Shown: one piece after another, positions 54,264 to 63,978 of the stretch
Layout: every line of letters starts with the position of its first letter
How positions within the stretch are numbered: position 1 is the first letter of the stretch
Source: Neisseria musculi
Lineage (GTDB): Bacteria > Pseudomonadota > Gammaproteobacteria > Burkholderiales > Neisseriaceae
Length of the DNA: 64,000 nucleotides
Reading direction: 5' to 3'
Assembly: GCF_014297595.2 (NCBI RefSeq)
Contig: NZ_CP060414.2
Span: 806,001-870,000 of the forward strand
Program-made: the position numbers and the translations under genes
The notes under the pieces: generated by a model
The model's database searches: none
What the model was told of the DNA's origin: nothing
What the model saw: only the letters and a program-made list of their open reading frames with translations

Positions 54264-55949
54264 TCACTCTTGATCGCCTGAAAGTTTGGCTTTCAGCAAA
54301 TCACCCAGGCTGGTCGTGCCGGCGCTGGCAGTAGAAGCGGCATTCATAGAGTTGAGCGCATCACGGCTCTCTTTGGCGTTTTTCGCCTTCACCGACAGCT
54401 TGATGCTGCGGTTTTTGCGGTCAACCGTAGCCACAATGGCTTCTACTTCGTCGCCCTCTTTCAACACGTTGCGCAAGTCTTCAACGCGCTCGGCCGACCA
54501 TTCTGAAGCCGGCAGATAAGCCTCCACCTCTTCGGTCAGCGAAACGACCGCGCCTTTGGCATCTACAGACTTCGCCACACCCTTAACCAGCGAACCTTTG
54601 TCGTTTACGCTGATAAAGTTACCGAAGGGGTCGCCCTCCAACTGTTTGATACCCAGGGAAATACGCTCTTTTTCCACATCGATGGCCAACACAACGGCCT
54701 GCACTTCTTCGCCTTTTTTGTATTTGCGCACGGCCTCTTCGCCCGACTCCGTCCAAGACAGATCGGAAAGATGAACCAAGCCGTCGATGCCGCCGGGCAG
54801 GCCTACAAATACACCGAAGTCGGTGATGGATTTCACCGCACCGGACAGCTTGTCGCCTTTATTGTGGTTGGCAGCAAACTCTTCCCACGGGTTGGCCTGG
54901 CATTGTTTCATGCCCAAGCTGATGCGGCGGCGGTCTTCATCGATTTCGAGAATCATCACTTCCACTTCGTCGCCCAGCTGCACAACCTTGCTCGGGTGGA
55001 CGTTTTTGTTGGTCCAATCCATTTCGGAAACGTGCACCAAGCCCTCGATGCCCTGCTCGATTTCAACAAACGCGCCGTAGTCGGTGAGATTGGATACTTT
55101 ACCGAACAGGCGGGTGCCTTGCGGATAACGGCGGGTCAGGCCGTTCCACGGGTCTTCGCCCAACTGTTTCATACCCAGGGAAACGCGCTGTTTGTCTTGG
55201 TCGAACTTCAACACTTTGGCTTCTACTTCCTGGCCCACTTCCAGCACTTCGCTCGGATGTTTCACGCGGCGCCATGCCAGATCGGTGATGTGCAGCAGGC
55301 CGTCGATGCCGCCCAAATCAACGAATGCACCGTAGTCGGTGATGTTTTTAACAATACCTTTGACAACCGAGCCTTCCTGCAGATTTTCCAGCAGGGCTTT
55401 GCGCTCTTCGCCCAGGGTAACTTCCAGAACGGCGCGGCGGGATACCACAACGTTGTTGCGTTTTTTGTCGAGTTTGATCACTTTGAATTCGACTTCTTTG
55501 CCTTCAAAGTGGGAGGTGTCTTTTACGGGACGCACATCAACCAGCGAACCGGGCAGGAAAGCGCGGATGCTGTTGATCATCACAGTTAAGCCGCCTTTGA
55601 CTTTGCCGTTGATGATGCCTGAAAGAATATCGCCGTTTTCCATGGCTTCTTCCAAAGCAATCCAGTCGGCAGCGCGTTTGGCTTTTTCGCGCGACAGTTT
55701 GGTTTCGCCGAAGCCGTTTTCAACAGATTCGATGGTTACGGTAACGAAATCGCCTACTTTCACTTCAATCTCGCCCTGGGCGTTTTTGAATTCGGCCACA
55801 TCGATCAGAGATTCTGATTTCAAACCGGCGTTTACGGTAACGAAGTTTTGGTCGATGCCGACCACTTCGGCGGTAATCACCTCGCCGGGGTTCATCTCTT
55901 GAAGGGTAAAGCTCTCTTCCAAAAGCTGGGCAAAATTTTCCATAGTCAT
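54264..55949 (-). CDS. rpsA: 30S ribosomal protein S1
   Basis: A 561-residue protein with six S1 RNA-binding repeats (for example [62 protein letters not shown]). Binds mRNA for translation initiation. Start [14 protein letters not shown] at 55949 after AAAAGAG. Between cmk and ihfB, the classic order. Confidence 0.98.
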   Translation of the reverse strand: MTMENFAQLLEESFTLQEMNPGEVITAEVVGIDQNFVTVNAGLKSESLIDVAEFKNAQGEIEVKVGDFVTVTIESVENGFGETKLSREKAKRAADWIALEEAMENGDILSGIINGKVKGGLTVMINSIRAFLPGSLVDVRPVKDTSHFEGKEVEFKVIKLDKKRNNVVVSRRAVLEVTLGEERKALLENLQEGSVVKGIVKNITDYGAFVDLGGIDGLLHITDLAWRRVKHPSEVLEVGQEVEAKVLKFDQDKQRVSLGMKQLGEDPWNGLTRRYPQGTRLFGKVSNLTDYGAFVEIEQGIEGLVHVSEMDWTNKNVHPSKVVQLGDEVEVMILEIDEDRRRISLGMKQCQANPWEEFAANHNKGDKLSGAVKSITDFGVFVGLPGGIDGLVHLSDLSWTESGEEAVRKYKKGEEVQAVVLAIDVEKERISLGIKQLEGDPFGNFISVNDKGSLVKGVAKSVDAKGAVVSLTEEVEAYLPASEWSAERVEDLRNVLKEGDEVEAIVATVDRKNRSIKLSVKAKNAKESRDALNSMNAASTASAGTTSLGDLLKAKLSGDQE

Positions 55950-56044
55950 AAATAACTCTTTTCAATACACCGCCAAGGGGTGCGGGGTGGGTTGTGGAAA
56001 ACGCCTGCCGCCCTTGGCACGGCAGGCATTTGCTGCAAACGGTT

Positions 56045-56084
56045 TTCAGACGGCCTGCCAAGATGCCGGAGCCGTCTGAAAAAG
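56045..56084 (-). terminator. Uptake-sequence hairpin between cmk and rpsA
   Basis: TTTCAGACGGC / GCCGTCTGAAA inverted repeat past the cmk stop. Confidence 0.6.
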
Positions 56085-56106
56085 CTGGCGGAATTATACA
56101 GCAGGC

Positions 56107-56766
56107 TTAGATTTCTGCATACCAATCAAGCACTTTTTTTACCGATTCTTCGATGGTTAGGCGGGTAGTGTCCAGCAGCAGGGCATCGGGCTGCCGCTTG
56201 AGCGGTGCAACGGCGCGGCGGCGGTCGGCTTCATCGCGTGTTTCGATGTCGGCGAGAATGCGCTCGAAAGCCAAACCTTCTGCAGGCAGACCGATTTGTT
56301 TGGCGCGGCGTTCGGCACGGGTACGGGCAGACGCAGTCAGAAAAATTTTCAGCGCGGCATCGGGAAAAACCACCGAACCCATATCGCGCCCGTCTCCCAC
56401 CAAGCCCTTTTCGGTGAGAAAAGCGCGCTGCCGTTGCAGCAGTGCCCCGCGCACTTTGGGCAGCTGCGCCACTTCCGATGCCCCCATGCCGATGGCTTCG
56501 GAGCGGACGGCATCTGTAACATCGCGGCCGTCAAGCAGGATACGGCTGCCGTCAAATTCGGCGGGCAGCGCTCCGGCCAGCGCGGCTACGGCCGTTTCAT
56601 CACTCCAGCCGGCATGACACTGCTGTGCGTAAAGCGCGGTCAGGCGGTAAAGTGCGCCGGAATCGAGATAGTCGAAGCCGAGCGCGGCGGCCACGCGTGA
56701 TGCCACCGTGCCTTTTCCCGATGCGCCCGGGCCGTCAATGGCGATAATTTTTCGGTTTAAATCCAT
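56107..56766 (-). CDS. cmk: Cytidylate kinase
   Basis: A 219-residue CMP kinase: P-loop IDGPGASGKGTVASRVA near residue 10, YLDSGALYR, GRDMGSVVFPDA, and RADRRRAVAPLKR-type basic motif. Phosphorylates CMP and dCMP. Family length. Confidence 0.97.
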   Translation of the reverse strand: MDLNRKIIAIDGPGASGKGTVASRVAAALGFDYLDSGALYRLTALYAQQCHAGWSDETAVAALAGALPAEFDGSRILLDGRDVTDAVRSEAIGMGASEVAQLPKVRGALLQRQRAFLTEKGLVGDGRDMGSVVFPDAALKIFLTASARTRAERRAKQIGLPAEGLAFERILADIETRDEADRRRAVAPLKRQPDALLLDTTRLTIEESVKKVLDWYAEI

Positions 56767-57041
56767 ATCGTTATTCTCTTTATCCGCTGAGGCGGTGTTG
56801 TTCAGACGGCCTTGCGGGTTTGTCCCGACTGTTTGTCCCGGCCGTCTGAAACAATCTGTCGGTCAAATCAGAAGCAGAATTATATAGGCTGGATATAGGC
56901 TTGCAATCTTTTTCTTGACGCGCCGGCATTGCCTGAGGCCGTCTGAAAAACACGCGGCGCAATACACAAAATACTTTTTTGCAGCATTATCGTGAATCCG
57001 CCGGGCTTCCGCCACGGCCTTGCCGCGCCTCAAGCCCCGGG

Positions 57042-57201
57042 AAAACGCCGTTTCCGAAAGGAAACAAGTTTCTGCGGAGCTAAAACGCCGTTTCCGAAAG
57101 GAAACAAGTTTCTGCAAAGCTAAAACGCCGTTTCCGAAAGGAAACAAGTTTCTGCAAAGCTAAAACGCCGTTTCCGAAAGGAAACAAGTTTCTGCAAAGC
57201 T
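57042..57201. repeat. Four tandem 40-bp repeats
   Basis: Four near-identical 40-bp units starting AAAACGCCGTTTCCGAAAGG; the first has GGAG where the others have AAAG before the last CT. Each contains a GTTTCC-GAAA-GGAAAC hairpin. A partial fifth unit follows. A related unit lies inverted at 59049-59097. No spacers, so it is not a CRISPR array. Confidence 0.9.
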
Positions 57202-57294
57202 AAAACGGCTTTTTAAGCTGCCGGAGCGGCAACAGGGTTATGCTGCGCCGGCTGCGGCGTGCCGGCCCTGTATCGGAAATATGTGGATCCGCTA

Positions 57295-57300
57295 TATAAT
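57295..57300 (+). promoter_or_regulatory. Probable -10 box of uraA
   Basis: A perfect TATAAT 40 bp upstream of the uraA start. No good -35 hexamer is visible. Confidence 0.4.
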
Positions 57301-57339
57301 CTGTCCGTTTGTTTTCAACCAGAATAACGGAACTTAAAT

Positions 57340-58623
57340 ATGCAGCAACTCAAATTAGCCGTTGCAGGCGCGCAGATTCTGTTTGTGGCATTTGGCGCGA
57401 TGGTGCTGGTGCCGCTGCTCACCGGCCTGAACCCGGCCATGGCACTCTTGGGCGCGGGCATCGGTACGCTGCTTTTTCAATGTGTGACCAAACAGAAAGT
57501 GCCGGTGTTTTTAGGCTCTTCGTTCGCCTTTATTGCGCCGATTATTTATTCTGTCGGCGAATGGGGGCTGCCTTCCACCATGTTCGGCCTGTTTGCGGCG
57601 GGCTTTATGTATTTTGTGTTTGCCGCATTGATTAAATGGCGCGGGCTGGCCGCCGTCAACCGCCTGCTGCCGCCCGTGGTTATCGGGCCGGTGATTATGG
57701 TAATCGGTTTGTCGGTGGCGGTGGTGGCCAGCCAAATGGCCATGGGGCAGGCCGGCGGCACCCAGGCAGTGGACTACGCCCAATCGCTGCTGCTCTCGGG
57801 CTTTACTTTTGCCGTTACCGTGCTGGTGGCAGTGTTCGGCAGCAGAATGATCAAACTGGTGCCGATTTTAATCGGCGTGGGTGCCGGCTATGCGGCCGCC
57901 CTGCTGATGGGATGGGTGGATACTTCCCCGATTGCCGCCGCGCCGTGGTTTGCCGTGCCGCATTTTGAAACGCCGCAAATCAACTGGCAGGCTGCGCTGT
58001 TTATGCTGCCCGTTGCCATCGCCCCGGCCATTGAGCACATCGGCGGCGTGATGGCGGTGGGCAAAGTAACCGGCAACGATTATGCCAAAGACCCCGGCCT
58101 CGACAAAACGCTGGCGGGCGACGGTTTGGGCGTGTGTGCGGCGGGCTTGATCGGCGGCCCGCCCGTAACCACCTACGGCGAAGTAACCGGCGCGGTGATG
58201 ATTACCAAAAACGGCAATCCGAAAATCATGACTTGGGCGGCCGTTTTCGCCATCTGCATGGCGTTTTTCGGCAAATTCAATGCTTTTCTGGCTTCGATTC
58301 CGCTGCCGGTGATGGGCGGGATTATGATTCTGCTGTTCGGCACCATCGCCTCGCTCGGCCTGAAAACGCTGATTGATGCCAAAGTGGATTTGATGCAGCC
58401 GAAAAACCTCGTTATCGTCAGCTCGGTGCTCACCACCGGCGTGGGCGGCATGATTATCAAGCTGGGCAGCATCAGCTTTGCGGGTGTCGGGCTGTGTGCG
58501 GTGCTGGCCGTGGTGCTGAACAGGATACTCTGCCCGATGCCGCGCCCGGTGAAGCGGAACCTCCCTTACCGCATTGATACCCCGCCCCGCCAAGCCATGC
58601 GTCCGACAGGCGCAGGCATATAG
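57340..58623 (+). CDS. uraA: Uracil/xanthine permease family transporter
   Basis: A 427-residue nucleobase:cation symporter-2 protein with about 14 hydrophobic segments. PVFLGSSFAFIAPI near residue 50 and the signature IGGPPVTTYGEVTGAV (motif near 265), with Glu in AIEHIGG near 230 as substrate-binding residue. Uracil is the most likely substrate. The far C-terminus is basic. Confidence 0.88.
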   Translation: MQQLKLAVAGAQILFVAFGAMVLVPLLTGLNPAMALLGAGIGTLLFQCVTKQKVPVFLGSSFAFIAPIIYSVGEWGLPSTMFGLFAAGFMYFVFAALIKWRGLAAVNRLLPPVVIGPVIMVIGLSVAVVASQMAMGQAGGTQAVDYAQSLLLSGFTFAVTVLVAVFGSRMIKLVPILIGVGAGYAAALLMGWVDTSPIAAAPWFAVPHFETPQINWQAALFMLPVAIAPAIEHIGGVMAVGKVTGNDYAKDPGLDKTLAGDGLGVCAAGLIGGPPVTTYGEVTGAVMITKNGNPKIMTWAAVFAICMAFFGKFNAFLASIPLPVMGGIMILLFGTIASLGLKTLIDAKVDLMQPKNLVIVSSVLTTGVGGMIIKLGSISFAGVGLCAVLAVVLNRILCPMPRPVKRNLPYRIDTPPRQAMRPTGAGI

Positions 58624-59174
58624 TGGGGCAATATTTCCGAAACAGCCCGCCGCAGCAGCGCAAGGTGCCGCAATGCAGTAGCAGAACGGGGCATACGCAG
58701 TATCGATCCGCAGCCAAACGACACGGCTTCCCCACCTGCACCAACCCGCAAGCCGGGCCGTCTGAAACCCAAAACAGAGCGATGCCCGAACCTGAAACGA
58801 CAGCGCACCACAGGCTGCCTTCGGGCAGAAAACTTGCAAACCGAGCCGCCCGAAAGGCCGTCTGAAACCCACCGCTGTTTATCGTGAACCCGCACATTCC
58901 GCAACCGCACAGGCCGCAGGCACTACCGATAAATACTGATGTTGCCGCATAGGCGGCCGACAAAACCGTTTTCCCGAAGCCGAAGCGCGGTAATGCCGTA
59001 GCGGAAACCGCGCAGATTCACGATATTGCCTGCCCGCCGCAGCGAAACGGCGTTTTAGCTCCGCAGAAACTTGTTTCCTTTCGGAAACGGCGTTTTCAGA
59101 CGGCCGCACGCTGCCGAACCGCCCTTGCCCGCCAGCCCCAATCCAGCTTGCAGCACATTTTTTCCTTATCCGCC
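58624..59174. other. Intergenic repeat region uraA-mutY
   Basis: About 550 bp without a gene. Contains three uptake sequences, a MITE-like element (58880-59025) and an inverted copy of the 40-bp repeat (59049-59097). Confidence 0.55.
58880..59025. repeat. Correia-like MITE, uraA-mutY copy
   Basis: 146 bp bounded by ATCGTGAACCCGC (left) and GCAGATTCACGATA (right). Confidence 0.5.
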
Positions 59175-60236
59175 ATGACCGACCTTTCTTTCGCAACCCG
59201 CCTGATACGCTGGCAGAAACAGCACGGCCGCCACCACCTGCCCTGGCAGGTGCGCGATCCCTATCTCGTATGGCTCTCGGAAATCATGCTTCAGCAAACC
59301 CAAGTGGCCACCGTGCTGGACTATTACCCGCGCTTTACCGCCCGCTTTCCCACCGTGGCCGAACTGGCAGCGGCCGGGCAGGACGAAGTGCTCGGCCTGT
59401 GGGCGGGCTTGGGCTATTACAGCCGCGCCCGCAACCTGCACAAAGCCGCACGGCAGGTGGTCGAAACGTTTGGCGGCGTATTTCCGTGCGAGCGCGAAAA
59501 GCTGGAAACACTCTGCGGCGTGGGCAGGAGCACTGCAGCGGCCATTGCCGCTTTTGCCTTCCACAAGCGCGAAGCCATTTTAGACGGCAACGTCAGGCGC
59601 GTGCTCTGCCGCGTGTTTGCGCTGGACGGTGGTGCCGCCGATAAAAAGTTTGAGAAACAACTGTGGACGCTGGCCGAATCGCTGCTGCCCGAACGCGGCG
59701 GCGATATGCCCGCCTACACACAGGGGCTGATGGACTTGGGCGCCACCGTCTGCAAACGCAGCAAGCCCCTGTGCGGCGGCTGCCCGATGGCCGGCATCTG
59801 CCGGGCCAAAGCGCAAAACCTCACTGCCGAGCTGCCGCGCAAAAAAAGTGCGCCCGAAGTGCCAACGCTGCCGCTGTTTTGGCTGGTGATGCGCCGCCCA
59901 AACGGTGCCATATGGCTTGAAAAGCGGCCGCCCGAAGGCATTTGGGGCGGCCTTTACTGCGTGCCGTGCTTCAACAGCCCCGGCAGCCTCTATGCCGCCG
60001 CCGCACACTTCGGCCTTCTTTCAGACGGCCTCGAAGAACAGCCCGCCTTCACCCACCGCCTCACCCACCGCTTATTGCTGATTACCCCGTTTTGCGCACC
60101 CGTGCCCGACAGCCTGCCCGGCGGCCTTTCAGACGGCCTGTGGGCGGACCCACATGATTCCGGCTGCGGCCTGCCCAAACCGCTGCATGATTTTTTGTTA
60201 AGCCGCCGCTTGGGAAAAAAAACCGCCCGACCCTGA
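59175..60236 (+). CDS. mutY: A/G-specific adenine glycosylase
   Basis: A 353-residue DNA repair enzyme that removes A opposite 8-oxoG. Helix-hairpin-helix LCGVGRSTAAAIAAFAF near residue 118 with catalytic Asp in DGNVRRVLCR near 140, [4Fe-4S] cluster cysteines C...CGGCPMAGIC near 195-210, and a C-terminal NUDIX-like domain. Start MTDLSFATRLIRWQ at 59175. Confidence 0.97.
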   Translation: MTDLSFATRLIRWQKQHGRHHLPWQVRDPYLVWLSEIMLQQTQVATVLDYYPRFTARFPTVAELAAAGQDEVLGLWAGLGYYSRARNLHKAARQVVETFGGVFPCEREKLETLCGVGRSTAAAIAAFAFHKREAILDGNVRRVLCRVFALDGGAADKKFEKQLWTLAESLLPERGGDMPAYTQGLMDLGATVCKRSKPLCGGCPMAGICRAKAQNLTAELPRKKSAPEVPTLPLFWLVMRRPNGAIWLEKRPPEGIWGGLYCVPCFNSPGSLYAAAAHFGLLSDGLEEQPAFTHRLTHRLLLITPFCAPVPDSLPGGLSDGLWADPHDSGCGLPKPLHDFLLSRRLGKKTARP

Positions 60237-60254
60237 AACACCGGCGCTCCGCCC

Positions 60255-60376
60255 TATCGTGAACCCGCTTTGTTTGCGCGGCAAAACAGCAAGCCGCAAG
60301 CAGTATCGGCAACCTGCCCGGCCGTTCCCTTTAAAACACGGCCATGCCGAAGCGGCAATGAAGCGGGTTCACGGTA
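60255..60376. repeat. Correia-like MITE, mutY copy
   Basis: 122 bp bounded by TATCGTGAACCCGCTT and AAGCGGGTTCACGGTA, 15 of 16 bases complementary. Confidence 0.6.
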
Positions 60377-60574
60377 TCCGCTTCCCAACGGCTGCCTGTT
60401 TTGCTTTGGGAAAACACAGCCGTGCCAAACCGTTTATGGCGCAGCCGGGCCGGATTCGCGCAAATCCGCCCCCGTTCAAGCGTTGCCCCGCCCTGCCCTG
60501 CGCGGGTTAAGGCCGCCCGATGCCCTGCGCCGCAAATGAAAGGAGTTCGCCATAAAGCCTGGCAAAAATGCCTA

Positions 60575-60604
60575 AGGCCGTCTGAAAACGTTTTCAGACG
60601 GCCT
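60575..60604. terminator. Perfect paired uptake sequence
   Basis: A 30-bp perfect palindrome of two AGGCCGTCTGAAAAC units between mutY and rluB. Confidence 0.6.
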
Positions 60605-61220
60605 GAAACAACGCGGCCGAGCAGCAAAAGATTACCAACCCTATTCAACCTGCCATTCTGTTTGATAAATGATTTCAGACGGCCTGAGCACAGGTTCTGA
60701 CGGAACCCGCAAGGCCGTCTGAAAACCACCGCCAAAGCAGATAAAGAAAACCACAACAGGAACCGTGGCCCCTCCGTTGCGGCATGGCAGCACCGTGCGC
60801 CCACTGCCCTACCGAAAATGCAGGGGTTCACTGCATTGCAGCCGTGGCAGAAACACCTGAATGCCGTCTGAAAGGCCGCAACACTATTATTCCCGCGCAG
60901 GCGGGAATAACGGCAGATCAATCTCTGCGGTGTTTTCTGAATGCTGCAAAATCCCGAGCCAGTTTGACAGCGGTTTGAATGTTACCCGGGCAGGGCGCGG
61001 CAAGGCCGGTGTTATGTTGCCGCGATGTGGTTTGCCGAAAGAGTTTAAGGCCGTCTGAAACTTTCAGACGGCCTTCGGCCTAACGGTGCGGCGTTGCCCA
61101 AACACAACGCTCCCAAACTCAAGCCGGTTTGGCGGCCGTTTGAATGCAGCCAGACAAAATGGCGGGGGGATGTGTTGCGGCGGTATTGATTATCTCTGCA
61201 AAGCTTAAGGTGTTGGAAAA

Positions 61221-61248
61221 GGCCGTCTGAAAACTTTTTCAGACGGCC
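61221..61248 (-). terminator. Terminator of rluB
   Basis: GGCCGTCTGAAAA / TTTTCAGACGGCC hairpin 19 bp past the rluB stop. Confidence 0.75.
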
Positions 61249-61266
61249 TGCAAACTTCCGCAACCC

Positions 61267-62193
61267 TTATCTTCTGCTCCGGCTGCCGGGCAGGGGCATA
61301 TCCGCCCACCTCATGATATTGGCCACTTCGGCGGGGTTGAGCTCGTAAAACTGACCGCGCTTGAGCCGGTTGGGCAGGCCGATGGGGCCGAAGCCCACGC
61401 GCACCAGGCGGCTCACGGCCAGGCCGAAATGCTCGAAAATGCGGCGCACTTCGCGGTTGCGGCCTTCTTTAATCACCACGTTATACCATTTGTTTGCCCC
61501 TTCTCCGCCCTGCGCGCAAATGCGCTCCACCCTTGCCAAGCCGTCTTCCAGCATCACGCCTTCTTCGGTGAGCGTTTTCATCTGCCCGGCCGTTAATCCG
61601 CCGAGCACACGCACGGCGTATTCGCGCTCCACTTCAAAGCTGGGGTGGGCGAAACGGTTTGCCAGCTCGCCCGAGGTGGTGAGAATCAGCAGCCCGCCGG
61701 TGTTGATGTCCAAGCGGCCGATGGCCGTCCAGCGGCTGCTGGCGGCCTGCGGCAGGCGGTCGAAAACGCTCACACGCCCCTGCGGGTCGCCGCGCGACAC
61801 GATTTCGCCTTCCTGTTTGTAATAAAGAATAATGCGCGGCAGGCGGTCGGGCCATTTGAGCTTGATCACGCTGCCTTTTACCTGCACTTGGTCTGCCGGC
61901 GACACTTTGTCGCCCAGTTGCGCGGTTTTGCCGTTTACCGTTACCCAGCCCCGGCCGATCCACTCTTCCATTTCGCGGCGGGAGCCCGCGCCCGAGGCGG
62001 CCAGTGCTTTTTGCAGGCGCACCGGTTCGAAGCTTTCCAAATCGGCGCGTTTTTCCTTCAAATTGCGGGCGCGCTCCATGATTTTTTGGTTGGGGTTGCG
62101 CACTGCCAGTTTTTTGGCGCGCGCCGCCTGCGTTTTCGGTTTGGGCTGCCGCTGCTGGGCGGGCTTGCTTACGTTTTTATTTTTTTCAGACAT
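61267..62193 (-). CDS. rluB: 23S rRNA pseudouridine-2605 synthase-like protein
   Basis: A 308-residue RsuA/RluB-type enzyme. Basic N-terminal tail, S4 domain RLQKALAASGAGSRREMEEWIGRGWVTVNG near residues 60-90, catalytic motif GRLDINTGGLLILTTSGELANRFAHP near 155-180 (Asp). Start MSEKNKNVSK at 62193 after AGGAGAA. RluB is the best fit; RluE/RluF are less likely given the S4 domain and length. Confidence 0.88.
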   Translation of the reverse strand: MSEKNKNVSKPAQQRQPKPKTQAARAKKLAVRNPNQKIMERARNLKEKRADLESFEPVRLQKALAASGAGSRREMEEWIGRGWVTVNGKTAQLGDKVSPADQVQVKGSVIKLKWPDRLPRIILYYKQEGEIVSRGDPQGRVSVFDRLPQAASSRWTAIGRLDINTGGLLILTTSGELANRFAHPSFEVEREYAVRVLGGLTAGQMKTLTEEGVMLEDGLARVERICAQGGEGANKWYNVVIKEGRNREVRRIFEHFGLAVSRLVRVGFGPIGLPNRLKRGQFYELNPAEVANIMRWADMPLPGSRSRR

Positions 62194-62382
62194 TTCATGT
62201 TCTCCTAACGCGCTCTGCCGCCGGACAGAACGGCTCTTCTGAGGCCTTGCGGCGGCAGGTCGGGTGGGTAAAAAGGTTTTTTCAGACGGCCTTTGTATGC
62301 AGATCAGGCGGCCGCCCGGTTTTATTTCCGATACAGAGAGCCGGGCGGCGGGGCGTATCGAAAGCAATGTTTATCTGCCGTA

Positions 62383-62934
62383 TCACGCTGCTGCACAATA
62401 CTGCGGGCCGTTTTGCGGGCTTGGCAGGTTCGACACCGTTGGCGGCACATCTTGCCGCCCCGGCCCGTGTCTGTCTGTGTCGCCGTTTCTGCGGTTGAAA
62501 TAGCGTTCGATCAGCAGCGCGCGCAATTTTTCCCACTCGGTTATGCTGTTCAGGCAGTCAATCAGTCCTGCATTGATGGTTGAGCGGGCAGCAACGCGCC
62601 TCAGCGTGCCCAGGTTCTTAATTTTATGCCTGTCTTCAATATCCCCGCCCGACCACCGGCCGATACTCAAATGCCAAAAAGGCTCGCTGCGCATATGGTA
62701 AAACGGCATGCCCATATTCATGGTGAAGCCGACATCGGCAACATAACGCCGCCAAACCTGCCTGAATGCGGTTTCCAATGCGGCATCGGGCGCGGTTTCG
62801 GTGCCTTTCAGACGGCCCTGCTCCGCCAAATCGGCCAACGCCAGCAGCAGAACGGGCTTGTGCGGTGCTTCTTTGCCTTTGTGTCTGGCGCAATTGAGCG
62901 AGGCAAAACAATGCAGATAATAGGCGGTATTCAC
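62383..62934 (-). CDS. HNH-nuclease-like N-terminal domain protein, without HNH
   Basis: A 183-residue protein. KGKEAPHKPVLLLALADLAEQGRL near residues 19-42 and the FHMRSEPFWHL-like MPFYHMRSEPFWHL match the N-terminal domain of a group of HNH restriction endonucleases. The nuclease domain is absent; the last 40 residues are low-complexity. Probably a truncated or accessory form. Overlaps scpB by 4 bp. Confidence 0.6.
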   Translation of the reverse strand: MNTAYYLHCFASLNCARHKGKEAPHKPVLLLALADLAEQGRLKGTETAPDAALETAFRQVWRRYVADVGFTMNMGMPFYHMRSEPFWHLSIGRWSGGDIEDRHKIKNLGTLRRVAARSTINAGLIDCLNSITEWEKLRALLIERYFNRRNGDTDRHGPGRQDVPPTVSNLPSPQNGPQYCAAA

Positions 62935-63539
62935 GGTTGTTCCGCTTCATCGGGTGCGGCATCTTCCCGATCCTCCGCCCCGCCGCTGCCGGCCGGCCCG
63001 GTTAAATCGGGCAGCACCAGCTCGCCCAGCTCGGTGAGCGGCGGCAACGCTTCCAAACTTTCGAGCTGCAAATCGCTTAAAAACGCGTGGGTGGTAGCCC
63101 ACAGCGCGGGGCGGCCGATGGAATCGCGGTGGCCGATGATTTCAATCCAGCCTCTGTCTTGCAGCGTCTGCATCACATTTTGCGACACTGCCACGCCGCG
63201 TATGCCTTCGATGTCGCCGCGCGTAACCGGCTGCTGGTAGGCGATAATCGCCAGCGTTTCCATCACCGCACGCGAATAGCGCGGCGCGCGCTGTTCCTGC
63301 AGGCTGCCCAGCCGTTCAAACGCCGCCTGAGCAATTTGAAACCGCCAGCCTTCGCGGGTGTGGGTTAATTGCAGGGCGCGGTCGTGCCAGCGGGCTTTCA
63401 GGCCGGCCAGCACATCGATGAGTTTGTCGGGCGAGAGCGGCGGCACGCACAACTCGCGCATGGTTTTTTCGCTCAAGGGTTCGGTTTGGGTAAGCAGTGC
63501 GGCTTCGATGAGCGCATCGGGCGGAAGTTTTTCGGTCAT
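62931..63539 (-). CDS. scpB: Segregation and condensation protein ScpB
   Basis: A 202-residue double winged-helix protein of the SMC-ScpAB condensin. Family blocks: ALLTQTEPLSEKTMREL, APRYSRAVMETLAIIAYQQPVTRGDIEGIRGV, and DRGWIEIIGHRDSIGRPALWATTHAFL. Start MTEKLPPDALIEA at 63539. The C-terminus has an acidic extension. Confidence 0.95.
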   Translation of the reverse strand: MTEKLPPDALIEAALLTQTEPLSEKTMRELCVPPLSPDKLIDVLAGLKARWHDRALQLTHTREGWRFQIAQAAFERLGSLQEQRAPRYSRAVMETLAIIAYQQPVTRGDIEGIRGVAVSQNVMQTLQDRGWIEIIGHRDSIGRPALWATTHAFLSDLQLESLEALPPLTELGELVLPDLTGPAGSGGAEDREDAAPDEAEQP

Positions 63540-63603
63540 GGTTTGTTGGGGTTTCAGACGGCCTTGCCAACGGCCGTTTGAAACGGAAGTTAATCTTTCT
63601 GCT

Positions 63604-63978
63604 TCAATATGGCAATATGGCAAATCCGCGTTTTTTTGCTTCTGGCAGGCCGCGCTCGGCGATGGTATATACATTAACGCGGCCGGTTTGGCCGCCGCAC
63701 ACGGCGGGAAACATCACGCCGCGCAGGGTTTGTTTTCCGGCCGCATACACGCGTATGCCCTGCAGTTCTTTTTCCATAACCGCCGGGCTGATGCCGCTGC
63801 CTCCGCATTGGCGGGAGCCGTCCGGTTTGTAGATCTGCACCTGTTTTTCAAGCGTTTGGGGTTGCCGCTGACGGCTGCCGGACGGCGGGGCTTGCAGTTT
63901 GTTTTGGCCGTCTGAAAAAGTGCAGGCGGTTAAAGATAAGACGCCTGCCGATAAGGCGGCGGAAACTATCGGCCTCAC
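63604..63978 (-). CDS. Lipoprotein
   Basis: A 124-residue lipoprotein: signal MRPIVSAALSAGVLSLTAC with lipobox LTAC. The mature part has two cysteines (QCGGSG, PAVCGG) and ends GFAILPY. Family not recognised; probably a conserved Neisseriaceae envelope protein. It lies 64 bp upstream of scpB on the same strand. Confidence 0.75.
   Translation of the reverse strand: MRPIVSAALSAGVLSLTACTFSDGQNKLQAPPSGSRQRQPQTLEKQVQIYKPDGSRQCGGSGISPAVMEKELQGIRVYAAGKQTLRGVMFPAVCGGQTGRVNVYTIAERGLPEAKKRGFAILPY

Larger units (their letters stand above)
60237..61266. other. Gene-free kilobase with uptake sequences and a MITE
   Basis: About 1 kb between convergent mutY and rluB. It holds inverted uptake-sequence pairs (60575-60604, 61047-61072, 61221-61248), a MITE-like element (60255-60376), and no credible coding frame. 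Confidence 0.6.

Noticed and set aside
54771..55589. 272-codon plus-strand ORF opposite rpsA
   Set aside because: Antisense shadow of the S1 repeats.
57042..57201. Possible CRISPR array (regular 40-bp repeats)
   Set aside because: Units are contiguous with no unique spacers and there are no cas genes nearby.
57868..58872. 334-codon minus-strand ORF opposite uraA
   Set aside because: His/Arg/Gly-rich shadow of the permease gene; no family features.
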